From CAYLJV01 sp964510375 (GTDB lineage: Archaea; Hadarchaeota; Hadarchaeia; Hadarchaeales; JAGGTB01), in assembly GCA_964510375.1 (NCBI GenBank), contig CAZEBR010000002.1:1-64000 (forward strand): a stretch of 64,000 nt of DNA. Direction: 5' to 3'. The position numbers were made by a program, and so were the translations under genes. Positions 25,299 to 34,968 of the stretch are shown here, piece by piece. Each line of letters starts with the position of its first letter. Position 1 is the stretch's first letter. A model generated the notes under the pieces. That model saw only the letters and a list, made by a program, of their open reading frames with translations, was not told the origin of the DNA and ran no database searches.

Positions 25299-26906
25299 AT
25301 GTTTGAGTCCTTGAAAGGGATTTTTTCCCCTCGGAAAAAGGGAGAAAGCAAAAAGATTGATCTCTCCGAAATTCAAAAGGGCGAAACCCTACTCGAAGCT
25401 AGGGGAATAGTGAAAAAATTTCCAGGGGTCTGGAGACAGCTCATTCTTGACCATGTGGACTTTGATATTAAAGCCGGAGAAGTTCACGGACTTCTAGGAG
25501 AAAATGGGGCCGGAAAAACGGTCTTGGCCAACATATTGTCCGGATTTTACAGCCTTACCGAAGGAGAAATACTGGTGAGAGGAGAGCCCGTCGAGATAGA
25601 ATCGCCGAGAGACGCGATCAACTTGGGAATAGGAATGGTACACCAAGAGCTTCCGCTGGCTAAAAGATTCACCGTGGCCGAAAATATAGCTCTCGCACTA
25701 GAGGAACCTGGTTTCTCCCAACCTATTTCAAAAGTCAATAAAAAAGCGAAAAAATTATCCGATAGATACAATTTAAATGTGGATCCCGAAGTCCGAATCG
25801 ATAAGTTATCCGCAGGAGAGCAGCAGAGAGTCGAAATACTGAAAGCTCTTTACTTTGAACCCGAAATACTAATTATGGACGAGCCTACCTCCATGCTAAC
25901 ACCTAAAGAAAGCGAAAATCTGTTATCTACCGTTAAATATCTAAAGGAAAAAAAGAAGGGAATTGTTTTCATCACCCATAAGCTCGAAAAGGTCTTAAAA
26001 GCTAGCGATAGGATCAGCGTCTTAAGGCTAGGAAAGATGATCGGAACAAAGAAAACGTCCGAAACCAGCAGGGAAGAGCTTATCGAGATGATGATAAGTC
26101 GCGAAGTCCCTGCCCGTCCAGAAAGCAAAAACGTCGCAGGAGGAAAAAAGGCCCTCGAGATAAAGGATCTCCACGTTCTCAACGATAGAAGCATTCCAGC
26201 AGTTAAAGGTATAAATCTCTCTGTCAGAGAGGGCGAAATATTAGGTATCGCCGGAGTTGCGGGCAACGGGCAAAGCGAACTCGTAGAAGCCATAATGGGT
26301 ATGAGAAATGTCGAAAAAGGCACGATAACCATATTCGGCGATGACATGACAAATTCCTCTCCGAGAAAGATAATAGAGAAAAATGTCGCCTACATACCCG
26401 AAGATAGAAGAGAAGTAGGAATATGCGAGGGACTAACAGCCGCCGAAAACGCTATTCTGAAGGACTACCGAAAAGAGCCATTCTGTAGCCATAAGAATCT
26501 TGATTACTCGGAAATAACTTCATATGCAGATGAACTTATTTCGAAACACGAAGCAAAGGTTCCCGATCTATGGAAGACGGAAAGCAGGATTTTATCGGGA
26601 GGGAACATTCAGCGGCTCATTTTGGGCAGAGAGTTGGCCAACGACCCTCGGCTGATAATCTCGGTCCATCCCACGCACGGTCTCGACCCGAGAGGAGCTA
26701 GATACACCCACAAGCAATTTCTAAAGGCCAAAGAAAACAAGGCCGGAATCCTCCTAGTGTCGGAGGACCTCGATGAGTTAATGGAGCTAAGCGACAGAAT
26801 CGCAGTAATTTTCGAGGGAAATATTGTAGAAGTTGTCGATGGTGATGGAGCAGATAACGAAAGCATAGGCCGGCTGATGACCGGAGCAAGAACAGATCGA
26901 GAGTAA
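25299..26906 (+). CDS. ABC transporter ATP-binding protein of BMP (nucleoside/sugar) type
   Basis: Double-cassette ATPase (535 residues). First cassette: Walker A GENGAGKT (67-74), Q-loop MVHQE, signature LSAGEQQRVEI, Walker B ILIMDEPTS, H-loop FITHKL. Second cassette is the usual degenerate form: GVAGNGQSELVEAI in place of Walker A, signature LSGGNIQRLILGREL, and Walker B ending ISVHPTHGLD. This is the architecture of YufO/NupO-type importers. It heads an operon-like cluster with a BMP binding protein and two permeases. Confidence 0.92.
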   Translation: MFESLKGIFSPRKKGESKKIDLSEIQKGETLLEARGIVKKFPGVWRQLILDHVDFDIKAGEVHGLLGENGAGKTVLANILSGFYSLTEGEILVRGEPVEIESPRDAINLGIGMVHQELPLAKRFTVAENIALALEEPGFSQPISKVNKKAKKLSDRYNLNVDPEVRIDKLSAGEQQRVEILKALYFEPEILIMDEPTSMLTPKESENLLSTVKYLKEKKKGIVFITHKLEKVLKASDRISVLRLGKMIGTKKTSETSREELIEMMISREVPARPESKNVAGGKKALEIKDLHVLNDRSIPAVKGINLSVREGEILGIAGVAGNGQSELVEAIMGMRNVEKGTITIFGDDMTNSSPRKIIEKNVAYIPEDRREVGICEGLTAAENAILKDYRKEPFCSHKNLDYSEITSYADELISKHEAKVPDLWKTESRILSGGNIQRLILGRELANDPRLIISVHPTHGLDPRGARYTHKQFLKAKENKAGILLVSEDLDELMELSDRIAVIFEGNIVEVVDGDGADNESIGRLMTGARTDRE

Positions 26907-27102
26907 ACTCGCTGTAATGACTCCCGAAAGTTCGTCGCCACGAACAATTTCGTTAAAGCTTCTATGAATTCCTAACTCAATAAAAATTTCTTGAAGACTT
27001 TGGAGGGCCAAGAATGAATGCCGCAACAAAAATTAGAAGGACTATCGACTGATAATGCTAAAAAGTTTTAAGCTACTGCAAGGACAACTAATCGGATAAA
27101 AA
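26907..27102. other. Leader region before the BMP gene
   Basis: A 196-base gap. It has an A/T-rich element near 27060-27072 that may be a TATA box for the binding-protein gene, allowing higher expression than the ATPase. A GGAGGG at 27002-27007 is followed by a 12-codon frame at 27014-27052, which might be a leader peptide or chance. Confidence 0.35.
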
Positions 27103-28176
27103 ATGCAAACTAACATAAAAATAGGAATCGCGGTCGTAGTAATCGCAGCGATAGCCGTTGGCCTTGGTTATGCTTTTCTCGGCGGAGAACCTTCCGAAAC
27201 GATTGAAGAAAACGAAGGCAAAATAGGCCTAGTCCTGGCCACGGGAGGACTTGGAGACCAGTCTTTCAACGACCTTAGTTATCGGGGAGCTAAAGAAGCG
27301 GCGGAGGAATTTAACTACGAACTCGACTACGTAGAACCCGAGTCCGTGTCCGAATTCGAAACCTATCAGAGACAATACGCAGAAACCGGCGAGTATGATC
27401 TTATAATATGCATCGGATTTGATCAAGCATCGGCACTCAGTAAAGTCGCCAGCGATTATCCGGATCAAAAATTTGCTATCGTGGATTCAACGGCGGAAGG
27501 AGAGAATAATGTGGCTTCACTCCTGTTTAACGACTGGGAAGAAGCATTTCTCGCCGGAGTAACAGCCGGAAAAATGACAGAAACCAACAAGGTCGGAATC
27601 GAAGGAGGAATGGATATTCCTCTAATCAACAACTTCGTTATGGGCTATCGGCAAGGGGTTCTGTGGGCCAATGATCAGATGGATAACGATGACGTCCTAG
27701 TGAGATACGTCGGAGGATGGAGCGATGTTGCCACAGGTAAGTCTTTAGCGGAAGCGATGTATAGCGAAGGAGCAGATATCATATACGGTGCCGCAGGAAG
27801 ATCTCATCTTGGTGTATTCCAAGCCGCTCAGGAAGCTGATAATAGATGGGCTATCGGAACCGATGTCGACCAATCCTGGAGCACCGACTATGAGGATGTT
27901 ATCCTTGCAAGTGGACTCAAACGAGTCGATTTGGCCGTCCACAACCAAATAAAGAAGGTGGCAAACAACAATTTCGAGTCCGGAGTAGTTAGCTACGGTA
28001 TGGCTGAGGGAGCCGTAGGTGTCGGTACTGGAATAGCGATTGGCGATGAAAATATAAATCCGTATATAAGGGCGGCGAGTGACTCTGGAGTTGAAATTCC
28101 AGAAAACGTAATCGATTCGATCGAAGAAGCAGTGCAGAAGATACGTAATGGAACAATACAGATTGAGCATACATAA
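27103..28176 (+). CDS. bmpA: BMP-family substrate-binding protein
   Basis: Extracellular receptor of a nucleoside/purine-type ABC importer. Residues 6-27 form one hydrophobic segment without a lipobox cysteine, so it is probably held by an uncleaved N-terminal anchor. The mature part has the BMP pattern IGLVLATGGLGDQSFNDLSYRGA, FETYQRQYAETGEYDLIICIGF in pieces, and IGTDVDQSW with the ligand-contacting aspartate. Length 357 fits. The likely ligand is a nucleoside, but BMP proteins also bind other purines or sugars. Confidence 0.92.
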   Translation: MQTNIKIGIAVVVIAAIAVGLGYAFLGGEPSETIEENEGKIGLVLATGGLGDQSFNDLSYRGAKEAAEEFNYELDYVEPESVSEFETYQRQYAETGEYDLIICIGFDQASALSKVASDYPDQKFAIVDSTAEGENNVASLLFNDWEEAFLAGVTAGKMTETNKVGIEGGMDIPLINNFVMGYRQGVLWANDQMDNDDVLVRYVGGWSDVATGKSLAEAMYSEGADIIYGAAGRSHLGVFQAAQEADNRWAIGTDVDQSWSTDYEDVILASGLKRVDLAVHNQIKKVANNNFESGVVSYGMAEGAVGVGTGIAIGDENINPYIRAASDSGVEIPENVIDSIEEAVQKIRNGTIQIEHT

Positions 28177-28217
28177 CTGAGGCTAGGACCGAGGAATGAC
28201 TTTAATTCCTTCTTCCT

Positions 28218-28230
28218 TTATTTTTTTATT
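28218..28230 (+). terminator. T-tract terminator after the BMP gene
   Basis: A run rich in T (TTATTTTTTTATT) 40 nt after the BMP stop. Partial termination here would fit the need for more binding protein than permease. Confidence 0.35.
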
Positions 28231-28311
28231 ACTAGAGATTAGGGGAATGATGATCAGTGACCTCAAAAGATAAAATCACTCTAAAAAGCAGTTGTAGCTA
28301 AGGTTAAGAAC

Positions 28312-29388
28312 ATGCCAAATTCCGAGAACGGTAAATCCAAGACGGACTTTTTCAGGTCACGACTTTTTAAAGTGGACTTGAGGAAAATAGGCTATACCCT
28401 CGCAGCAGTTATATTAGGATTTCTTATTGGAGGATTAATTATATGGATTGCTGGCTACTCCCCGCTTACACTTTATGGAGGTATATATAATGGAGCTTTA
28501 TCCGGAAAAATCGCGCTGGGAAATTGGCTCTCCAAATCTGCCCCGGTAATACTTACCTCCCTCGCTTTCTTGGTGGTGCTCAAGAGCGGACTTTATAACA
28601 TCGGAGCTGAGGGTCAACTCTATGTGGGGGCATTTGCAGCCGCCTGGGCCGGGTTTGCTTTAAATCTCCCTATATATCTGCATTTGATAGTAGCTATTCT
28701 CTTCGGTATGGGCGCCGGTGCCTTGTGGGGGTTTATACCCGGTATTCTAAAAGCAGAGCGGGGTGCCAATGAATTTGTAACTAGCCTTATGCTTTCCGAA
28801 ATCGCAATACTGCTTACTGCTTGGTTTGTAAGTCCGGGAGGTCCTTTTAATGACCCAAACAGTCAAGCCGCTCAGACACCTCAGATTATGGAAACGGCTA
28901 ATCTTCCAAAGCTTTTTGGACTACAATTGTCTATTTCTATCCTAATCGCCATCGGAGCAGCTATTTTAGTTTTTTACATCCTTTGGAAAACTTCCCTCGG
29001 CTATGAAATGAGAACTGTAGGGAGTAATATAGACGCAGCCGAATACGCCGGGATAAATGTATCAAAAATTACGGTATTATCCTTTGTTTTGGGCGGTGCT
29101 CTGGCCGGATTAGCCGGAGCCGGAGTGATACTGGGAGATCTGGGAAGGTTTGTCAATGGATTTTCACCCGGATACGGATGGGATGGGATAGCTGGTGCAC
29201 TAATCGGTGGAGGACACCCCATAGGAGCGGTACTCGCTAGTTTGCTCATCGGCATGTTAAGAGCCGGCGCTATGAACCTGGATGCATTCACCTCAATCCC
29301 CAGAAACATAACCTTGATTATTGAAGGCCTAATCGCGTTTTTTGTCATAGCACCTACACTAATTGAATATCTACGGGAGAGGTTGTAA
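28312..29388 (+). CDS. BMP-type ABC transporter permease, first subunit
   Basis: Polytopic membrane protein of the BPD_transp_2 class (358 residues, about nine to ten predicted helices). After a 25-residue cytosolic start, the first helix covers roughly residues 26-46. The conserved LYNIGAEGQLYVGAFAAAW segment near residue 95 and GYEMRTVGSNIDAAEYAGIN near 225, the coupling region to the ATPase, are clear. It is 3 nt from the second permease gene, with which it forms the channel. Confidence 0.92.
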   Translation: MPNSENGKSKTDFFRSRLFKVDLRKIGYTLAAVILGFLIGGLIIWIAGYSPLTLYGGIYNGALSGKIALGNWLSKSAPVILTSLAFLVVLKSGLYNIGAEGQLYVGAFAAAWAGFALNLPIYLHLIVAILFGMGAGALWGFIPGILKAERGANEFVTSLMLSEIAILLTAWFVSPGGPFNDPNSQAAQTPQIMETANLPKLFGLQLSISILIAIGAAILVFYILWKTSLGYEMRTVGSNIDAAEYAGINVSKITVLSFVLGGALAGLAGAGVILGDLGRFVNGFSPGYGWDGIAGALIGGGHPIGAVLASLLIGMLRAGAMNLDAFTSIPRNITLIIEGLIAFFVIAPTLIEYLRERL

Positions 29389-29390
29389 GA

Positions 29391-30332
29391 ATGGAAGAAA
29401 TCAGAAGATGGATTGTGGAAAAACCTCAAAAAATAATAATCCTCGTGGGTGCGGTTCTTTCCACCATATTTGTAATGGAATGGTTAGACTTCAATACCTA
29501 TTCCATATTCGTAAGGGGATTGGGATTAGCTACCCCCATAGCTTTAGTGGCGATGGGAGAGACTATCTCGGAGCGGGCCGGGGTCATTAACGTCGGAGTC
29601 GAAGGAACGACGCTTGTAAGTGCCTTGATCACTTCGTGGGTGACGCTGAGTTTAAACGTCTATTTGGGTATTATCGCGGGCATTATCGGCGGCGCTTGTC
29701 TGGGATTCGTCCATGCTTATTGGTGCATACGGTGGAAAGCAAATCAAATAGTGAGCGGAATAGCGATAAATATAATCGCACTCGGTCTGGCCTCAGTCAT
29801 TCCCGCGGCTTTCGGAGGGAGTCAGGGAACTTGGAGCGGCATACCCACTATAAATTCCTGGATCATTGTGGGCTTGATGCTCGGAATAGTCGTAGTCGTC
29901 CAGATAGTTCTATACAAAACACTCTGGGGTCTGCGTCTGCGGACTGCAGGAGACATGCCAGAAGCGGTAGACGTAGCTGGAGCGGATGTCCATAGGATAA
30001 GATATACGGCGACGATACTTAACGGTCTACTTTGTGGCTTGGCGGGTGTCTGGTTGGTTAGCTACAGTGCCCAATTCACTGACGGAATAGTAGGAGGTAG
30101 GGGATTCATGGGAATTGCAGCCACCGTCGTCGGGGGATACGTGCCTATATGGGCTTTTGGAAGTTCTTTTTTATTTGGATTCGCATTTTCCCTTCAATTT
30201 ACCCTTCAAAACTTTATTCCCAGTCAATTCGCCCAAATGCTTCCATATATCGTCACTATAGTCGTTATGGCGGGCCTATTGGGTGAGATAGAAGTCCCCA
30301 AATCGCTTGGAAAACATTACGAAAGAGAATAA
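29391..30332 (+). CDS. BMP-type ABC transporter permease, second subunit
   Basis: Shorter partner permease (313 residues, about eight to nine helices). GETISERAGVINVGVEGTTL near residue 50 is the signature of the NupQ/YufQ type, and LRLRTAGDMPEAVDVAGADVHRIR near 185 is the ATPase-coupling region. It ends 3 nt before the zinc dehydrogenase gene, tying that enzyme to the importer. Confidence 0.92.
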   Translation: MEEIRRWIVEKPQKIIILVGAVLSTIFVMEWLDFNTYSIFVRGLGLATPIALVAMGETISERAGVINVGVEGTTLVSALITSWVTLSLNVYLGIIAGIIGGACLGFVHAYWCIRWKANQIVSGIAINIIALGLASVIPAAFGGSQGTWSGIPTINSWIIVGLMLGIVVVVQIVLYKTLWGLRLRTAGDMPEAVDVAGADVHRIRYTATILNGLLCGLAGVWLVSYSAQFTDGIVGGRGFMGIAATVVGGYVPIWAFGSSFLFGFAFSLQFTLQNFIPSQFAQMLPYIVTIVVMAGLLGEIEVPKSLGKHYERE

Positions 30333-30335
30333 AAG

Positions 30336-31286
30336 ATGATCGATCACCCGAACGAAATGAAGGCCGTAACCAAAAACGACGAGGGCGTGAATTTTGTAAG
30401 GAAGTCGGTCCCCTCAGCTGGCGGCTCAGAAGTGCTAGTAAAAGTTGAAAAGGCCGGTATCTGTGGGACGGACCTTGCTATATATCGGGGAAATTTCAAG
30501 ACACCGACCCCGATAGTCATGGGGCACGAATTTGCAGGGAAGGTAGTAAACGGTCACGATAATTTGTTGGGGAAAAGAGTCACTTCCGAAATCAATATCA
30601 CCTGCGGGGATTGCCGGTTCTGTAATGCGGATAAACCAAACCATTGCGTCAATCGAGAGGCCTTGGGCATATCGACGGACGGCTGCTTTGCAGAGTATAT
30701 CAAAGTTCCGGAAGAAAATCTCTTTGAAATCCCCTTTTCCCCCGAAAAAGGTACTTTCGTGGAGCCCTTGGCCGCAGCTATCAGAACCTTGGAGACCACT
30801 GAAATAAAGAATGACGACGACGTCCTGATCCTAGGGTGTGGAAGATTGGGGCTCCTTATACTACAAGTAATGAATCTTAAGAATGTCAATCTTTACGCTG
30901 CAGACCACAACCGAAGTAAACTGGAAATAGCGTCCACCCTAGGGGCCGAACCTACCTCACTCGATGATCCCCCTCTACAATTCGACATTATTGTGGACTC
31001 GACAGGCAATTCTAAAGCTTTGAACAGAGAACTGGAACTCATCAAACCAACTGGCACAATTTCCTTGAAGAGCACTCCCGGCACCTCCTTCGATGTGGAT
31101 ATGTCAAAGGTGCCGAGAAAGGAAATAACCATACAAGGATCCCGATGTGGTCCTTTTGGAAAGTCCATAGATCTGTTAAAAAGAGGCAAAGTAGAGATAA
31201 AAAAGCTTATCACGGGTCGTTTCGATCTGCAGGAATATAAAAATGCCTTTGAGGAAATAAAGATAAAAAACATATTCGAATTTTGA
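30336..31286 (+). CDS. Zinc-dependent medium-chain dehydrogenase
   Basis: MDR-family NAD(P)-dependent alcohol/polyol dehydrogenase of 316 residues. Catalytic zinc ligands Cys43 (GICGTD) and His64-Glu65 (MGHEF) and the four structural-zinc cysteines Cys90, Cys93, Cys96, Cys104 are all present, followed by the Rossmann loop LGCGRLGL. It resembles threonine or sorbitol dehydrogenases. Placement 4 nt behind the importer permease suggests oxidation of the imported compound or its sugar part; the substrate itself is unknown. It is slightly short at the C-terminus compared with 340-350 residue relatives. Confidence 0.85.
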   Translation: MIDHPNEMKAVTKNDEGVNFVRKSVPSAGGSEVLVKVEKAGICGTDLAIYRGNFKTPTPIVMGHEFAGKVVNGHDNLLGKRVTSEINITCGDCRFCNADKPNHCVNREALGISTDGCFAEYIKVPEENLFEIPFSPEKGTFVEPLAAAIRTLETTEIKNDDDVLILGCGRLGLLILQVMNLKNVNLYAADHNRSKLEIASTLGAEPTSLDDPPLQFDIIVDSTGNSKALNRELELIKPTGTISLKSTPGTSFDVDMSKVPRKEITIQGSRCGPFGKSIDLLKRGKVEIKKLITGRFDLQEYKNAFEEIKIKNIFEF

Positions 31287-31387
31287 GGCAAATAGTCTTC
31301 ATGATAATAAAGGGATGGTTAATAGGTAGGACCGACGACGACTTTATTGTTTTCAGCGAGAGTTTATAGCACAAGAGATGAGTATGA

Positions 31388-32448
31388 ATGCATTTGAATA
31401 ACGACAATGGGGCTGAACCTCTCGATAGATATTTCTCCGTTCTAAAGAACGAACTCCCTGCAAAATTCCGAGTTTGTAAGAAAGTACCTGCAGATTTTGA
31501 TCTAAAATGCGATCTCCGTGATCTCTGGAGTATTCACGATGAAAAAATGGAAAGCGAAAGGGAACTGATCGAAAAAATTGATGAAGGCGACATAAATATT
31601 GGGGAAACCGGGAATCCCAGTAAATCTCTTCTTGATCTAAAGGCCGAGATCGCTAAGAAAATAATTAAAGACTGTCACTTCTGCGAACATAATTGTCGAA
31701 TAGACAGAACCGAAGGTAAGACCGGCTACTGTGGGGTAGGAAAAGAAGCCAAAGTTGCATCGAAATTCATTCATAGAGGTGAGGAAACCGAGCTAGTCCC
31801 TTCATATACCATCTTCTTCAGTGGATGTACCTTCGAATGTCAGTACTGCCAGAACTGGGACATCTCCCAGAGCCCCACGTCGGGAATTAAGATGAGCCCG
31901 AAGGAAATCTGTTCCTCGATCGAGAATATGAGAGAAAAAGGCATCAGAAACGTAAACTGGTCGGAGGAGATCCGACTCCAAACCTCCACAATATCCTGGC
32001 TTCTCTGGCGGATTGTACCGCGAACATCCCCAGCGTCTGGAACTCAAACATGTTTCTATCTAAGGAGAGCATGAAGCTCCTGAGTGGGACTCAGGACGTA
32101 TATTTGACTGACTTCAAGTACGGAGACGATGACTGTGCAGAAAAGTATTCGGGAATTCAAAATTACTGGAACATAACGACGAGAAACCATATGCTTGCCT
32201 ATGAAGACGGGGAGATGATTATCCGCCACTTGGTTTTACCCGGCCACTTGGAGTGCTGCACGAGGAATATAATGGAATGGGTGAAAAAGAAGCTAGATAC
32301 GAAAGTTAGATTTAACTTGATGGGACAGTACAGACCTACGGCCAACGCCGGAAGGTACCCGGAAATATCCGAACGCGTTTCCGGAGAGGAAATGAATCAG
32401 GCGTTTAGAATGGCAGAAAAAATAGGATTGGAAAACGTGATTGGGTAA
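31388..32448 (+). CDS. Radical SAM protein, PFL-activase-like, broken by a one-base frameshift
   Basis: Two frames join into one gene: residues 1-191 (ATG 31388) with an extra CHFC/C-rich region (KDCHFCEHNCRIDR, TGYCGVG) and the cluster motif CTFECQYCQNW, then from 31961 on the frame continuing VGGDPTPNLHNIL, LTDFKYGDDDCAEKY and NLMGQYRPTANA. Adding one G after ACTGG at 31960 restores the family sequence NVNWVGGDPTP. The family (COG1313-like) includes activases of glycyl-radical enzymes and uncharacterised archaeal proteins; the target is unknown. Either a sequencing error or a recent inactivation. Confidence 0.83.
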
Positions 32449-32452
32449 AATT

Positions 32453-33094
32453 ATGGAAGTCGTATTTATCAAAGGACGAGGATACGATTCGAATATTTAT
32501 CTCCTCAAGGATGACCTCAACCTGTTGATAGACGCGGGGACGGGAAAAAACTTCGATTATGTAAAAAACGAAATCGAGAAATCCGGCCCGAAAATACAGG
32601 ATATCGATATCCTGATGAACACGCACGAACACTTCGACCATATAGGGGGAAACCACAGAATAGTGGAGGCTTCGGACTGTGAACTGATGGCCTCAGAACC
32701 AACGGCAAAGATGCTGGAAGAGGGAGATCAAGAGGAAACCCTCGCGTCGGCTTTCGGAGGAAAACTTGAGCCGATGAAAGTTTCGAGAGTGCTGAGTGAG
32801 GGCGACAAAATCAAGTTAGGCGAGTCCACTCTAGAGATACTCACAACCCCGGGACACAGCAGAGGAGACATCGCCCTATACGAACCGGAAGAGAAGAGCC
32901 TCTTTTCCGGAGACACGGTGTTCCAAGGAGGTATCGGGAGAACCGATCTTCCCTCATCAGATCAAGGACAGATGAAAAAATCCCTCCAAAAACTCAGCGA
33001 ACTGGACGTTGAAAACCTGTATCCGGGCCACGGACCCATCGTAGAGGGCGGGGCGGACAAGCAAATCAGTCGAGCATTGAAATTTTTGATTTGA
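32453..33094 (+). CDS. Metallo-beta-lactamase fold hydrolase
   Basis: Glyoxalase II-like MBL protein of about 213 residues. Metal motif NTHEHFDHIGG (HxHxDH), then TPGHSRGDIALY, FSGDTVFQGGIGR and the last histidine in YPGHG. Such proteins hydrolyse thioesters such as lactoyl-thiols or act as persulfide dioxygenases; the substrate cannot be read from sequence. ATG 32453 is chosen. It follows the radical SAM gene closely and is probably co-transcribed with the DUF504 gene behind. Confidence 0.9.
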   Translation: MEVVFIKGRGYDSNIYLLKDDLNLLIDAGTGKNFDYVKNEIEKSGPKIQDIDILMNTHEHFDHIGGNHRIVEASDCELMASEPTAKMLEEGDQEETLASAFGGKLEPMKVSRVLSEGDKIKLGESTLEILTTPGHSRGDIALYEPEEKSLFSGDTVFQGGIGRTDLPSSDQGQMKKSLQKLSELDVENLYPGHGPIVEGGADKQISRALKFLI

Positions 33095-33102
33095 GGACAA
33101 AC

Positions 33103-33348
33103 ATGGGACCAAGAGACATTTTAAACAAGCTGAAGTATCACCCGGAACTCGATCTCGAAGAAGCCGAAATAACTATAATTCACAGGGGAGCGCCAAGAGA
33201 CAGGCTTACTTTTGAGGGCAAAAACATACTCGATCTCGGCAGCGGATTTATGGATGTCAAGGGGAAGGATTCGGAGATAAAAATTCCCTACCATCGAATA
33301 ACAAAGATAGAAAAATCAGACGAGATTGTATGGGAGAGAAACCGCTAG
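33103..33348 (+). CDS. DUF504 / UPF0248 family protein
   Basis: An 81-residue archaeal protein: MGPRDILNKLKYHPELDLEEAEITIIHRGAPRD in order, then the strand IPYHRITKIE. These match UPF0248/DUF504, whose function is unknown but which often lies near RNA-processing genes. ATG 33103 is used; a TTG at 33091 overlaps the preceding gene. Its end overlaps the convergent VIT-family gene by 4 nt. Confidence 0.87.
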   Translation: MGPRDILNKLKYHPELDLEEAEITIIHRGAPRDRLTFEGKNILDLGSGFMDVKGKDSEIKIPYHRITKIEKSDEIVWERNR

Positions 33349-33899
33349 ATAAGCATTCTAATCAAAGTCGCAACGGCTGCCGTGATACCGGCAAACGACG
33401 CCATCTTTAGCGCAGAAAGTACGATATTTTCCTTTGTAACCCTTCCGACGTAGACTCCCAAAAAAGCGAATAACAGCAACGAAAAGACCACCGAACTCAA
33501 AAGGGCGGTCCTCTCCGAAATCAAGAAGACAGGGGCCAAAACAAAGGGAATAACTGGAATTAACGCCCCACCGATCGTTGAAAGTCCGTCGGCCAAGCTA
33601 CCTGAAATAGTTCTCGTTTTGAATTTCTCGTTCAGTTTAGTCTCCCTAAGGGCTTCCTCCTTCACCATCGCTTTTTCTAACTCCTCCAGCCTTTCGCCAA
33701 CCATCACCTTTTCGGCCATGAAGGCACCCAGTATATTCGAGAGACCATTAGCCATACCACCACCTATCCCTGCAGCGATTATGACCTGACTAGCCTGGGT
33801 GCTCGTTCCAATCGCAGTGCTGGCTCCAATGACAACACCCAGAGTGGATAACACTCCATCCACAAAACCCCTAATCAGATATCTGCTCGAAAAATTCAT
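33345..33899 (-). CDS. VIT1/CCC1-family metal transporter
   Basis: A 184-residue membrane protein of the vacuolar iron transporter family: RYLIRGFVDGVLSTLGVVIGASTA in the first helix pair, GMANGLSNILGAFMAEK in the second, a charged cytosolic metal-binding segment (residues 70-95), then two or three more helices (SGSLADGLSTIGGALIPVIPF). Known members move Fe2+ or Mn2+ by proton exchange. It neighbours rubrerythrin and a cation exchanger, consistent with iron and metal homeostasis. Confidence 0.85.
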   Translation of the reverse strand: MNFSSRYLIRGFVDGVLSTLGVVIGASTAIGTSTQASQVIIAAGIGGGMANGLSNILGAFMAEKVMVGERLEELEKAMVKEEALRETKLNEKFKTRTISGSLADGLSTIGGALIPVIPFVLAPVFLISERTALLSSVVFSLLLFAFLGVYVGRVTKENIVLSALKMASFAGITAAVATLIRMLI

Positions 33900-33974
33900 A
33901 ATAACCCCTCTTTACGACTTCTAACAATAGATGGTATTAAAGTATTCATTCTCATTAAACATACAGGTCTAATA

Positions 33975-34904
33975 ATGTGGCTTTCAATCCTAATAGTTAT
34001 CCTGTGTTTCATAGTTTTCGAGCGCGCATCAAATTACTTAATAGAAGGTCTAGGTGCTATCTCACATCACTTCGAAATATCTGAGGCAGTCCTCGGAGCG
34101 ACCATAGCAGCAATGGGGAGTAGCGCGCCGGAATTCGCATCCTCCGCCTTTTCCGTCCTAGAAAATCACCCGGCGATCGGATTGGGAACAATAGTGGGTT
34201 CGGCAATATTTAACGTCACCGTGATAATCGGTGGGTCGGCACTCGTAGGAAAATACATGATGGAAAAGAGAGTTCTCTACAGGGACGGATTTTTTTATCT
34301 CATCACCATCACCGTGACAGTCCTGACTGTCTACGACGGATATCTTTCGAGGATCGAAGCGATGCTCTGGGCGACCATGTTCTTTGGATATATGGCTTGG
34401 CTAGTTTACGATGCAAAAAAAGGAAAGCCCGTGCCGAAGGAAGAGTTCAAAAAAATCAGCCGCTGGAAGGCGATAGTTTACGTGGTCCTGAGTATAATCG
34501 CTATCGGAATAGCCGCTCGTTTCATGGTACTTCAAGTGGTGGAATTGAGCTCGGCCTGGGGAGTTTCCGAGGGAATATTCAGCCTTATCATCGTAGCCAT
34601 CGGAACTTCCATTCCGGACCTATTTACCTCTCTCCAGGCGGCGCGGAAAGGGATGGGGTCCATGGCCGTTTCGAACGCCCTCGGAAGCAATATCTTCGAC
34701 ATATTGGCCGCTATAGGAATACCGTTTTCGTTCAGGGCCGTGACGGAAGTCGAAGCCGATATCACCCTTTCAATAGTTGGGCTCTTGGCAACCGTAGTGC
34801 TCGCCTTAGGACTTATGAGGTACAACTTGAACTTAACGAAAAGACAAGGTCTGCTCCTGATCGGCGCATATATCTTCTATGTGGCTTCAATACTACTGAT
34901 CTAA
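33975..34904 (+). CDS. Sodium/calcium exchanger-family antiporter
   Basis: CaCA-family membrane protein (309 residues, about ten helices) with the two inverted alpha repeats: GATIAAMGSSAPEFASSAFS near residue 43 and IIVAIGTSIPDLFTSLQAA near 205, each followed by GS(A/N)IFN/D. The acidic residues in both repeats coordinate cations. Similar archaeal proteins exchange Na+ for Ca2+. No RBS is obvious; an AT-rich stretch lies directly upstream. Confidence 0.92.
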   Translation: MWLSILIVILCFIVFERASNYLIEGLGAISHHFEISEAVLGATIAAMGSSAPEFASSAFSVLENHPAIGLGTIVGSAIFNVTVIIGGSALVGKYMMEKRVLYRDGFFYLITITVTVLTVYDGYLSRIEAMLWATMFFGYMAWLVYDAKKGKPVPKEEFKKISRWKAIVYVVLSIIAIGIAARFMVLQVVELSSAWGVSEGIFSLIIVAIGTSIPDLFTSLQAARKGMGSMAVSNALGSNIFDILAAIGIPFSFRAVTEVEADITLSIVGLLATVVLALGLMRYNLNLTKRQGLLLIGAYIFYVASILLI

Positions 34905-34968
34905 ATTTCAATTTGCTGGTAATAATCCCTACGGAAAATTTAAAAATTAAAAAGGGAGAGTGGCAGCA

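Noticed and set aside
28240..28300. ATGATGA in the gap before the first permease, as a possible box C
   Set aside because: No box D or C' at suitable spacing.
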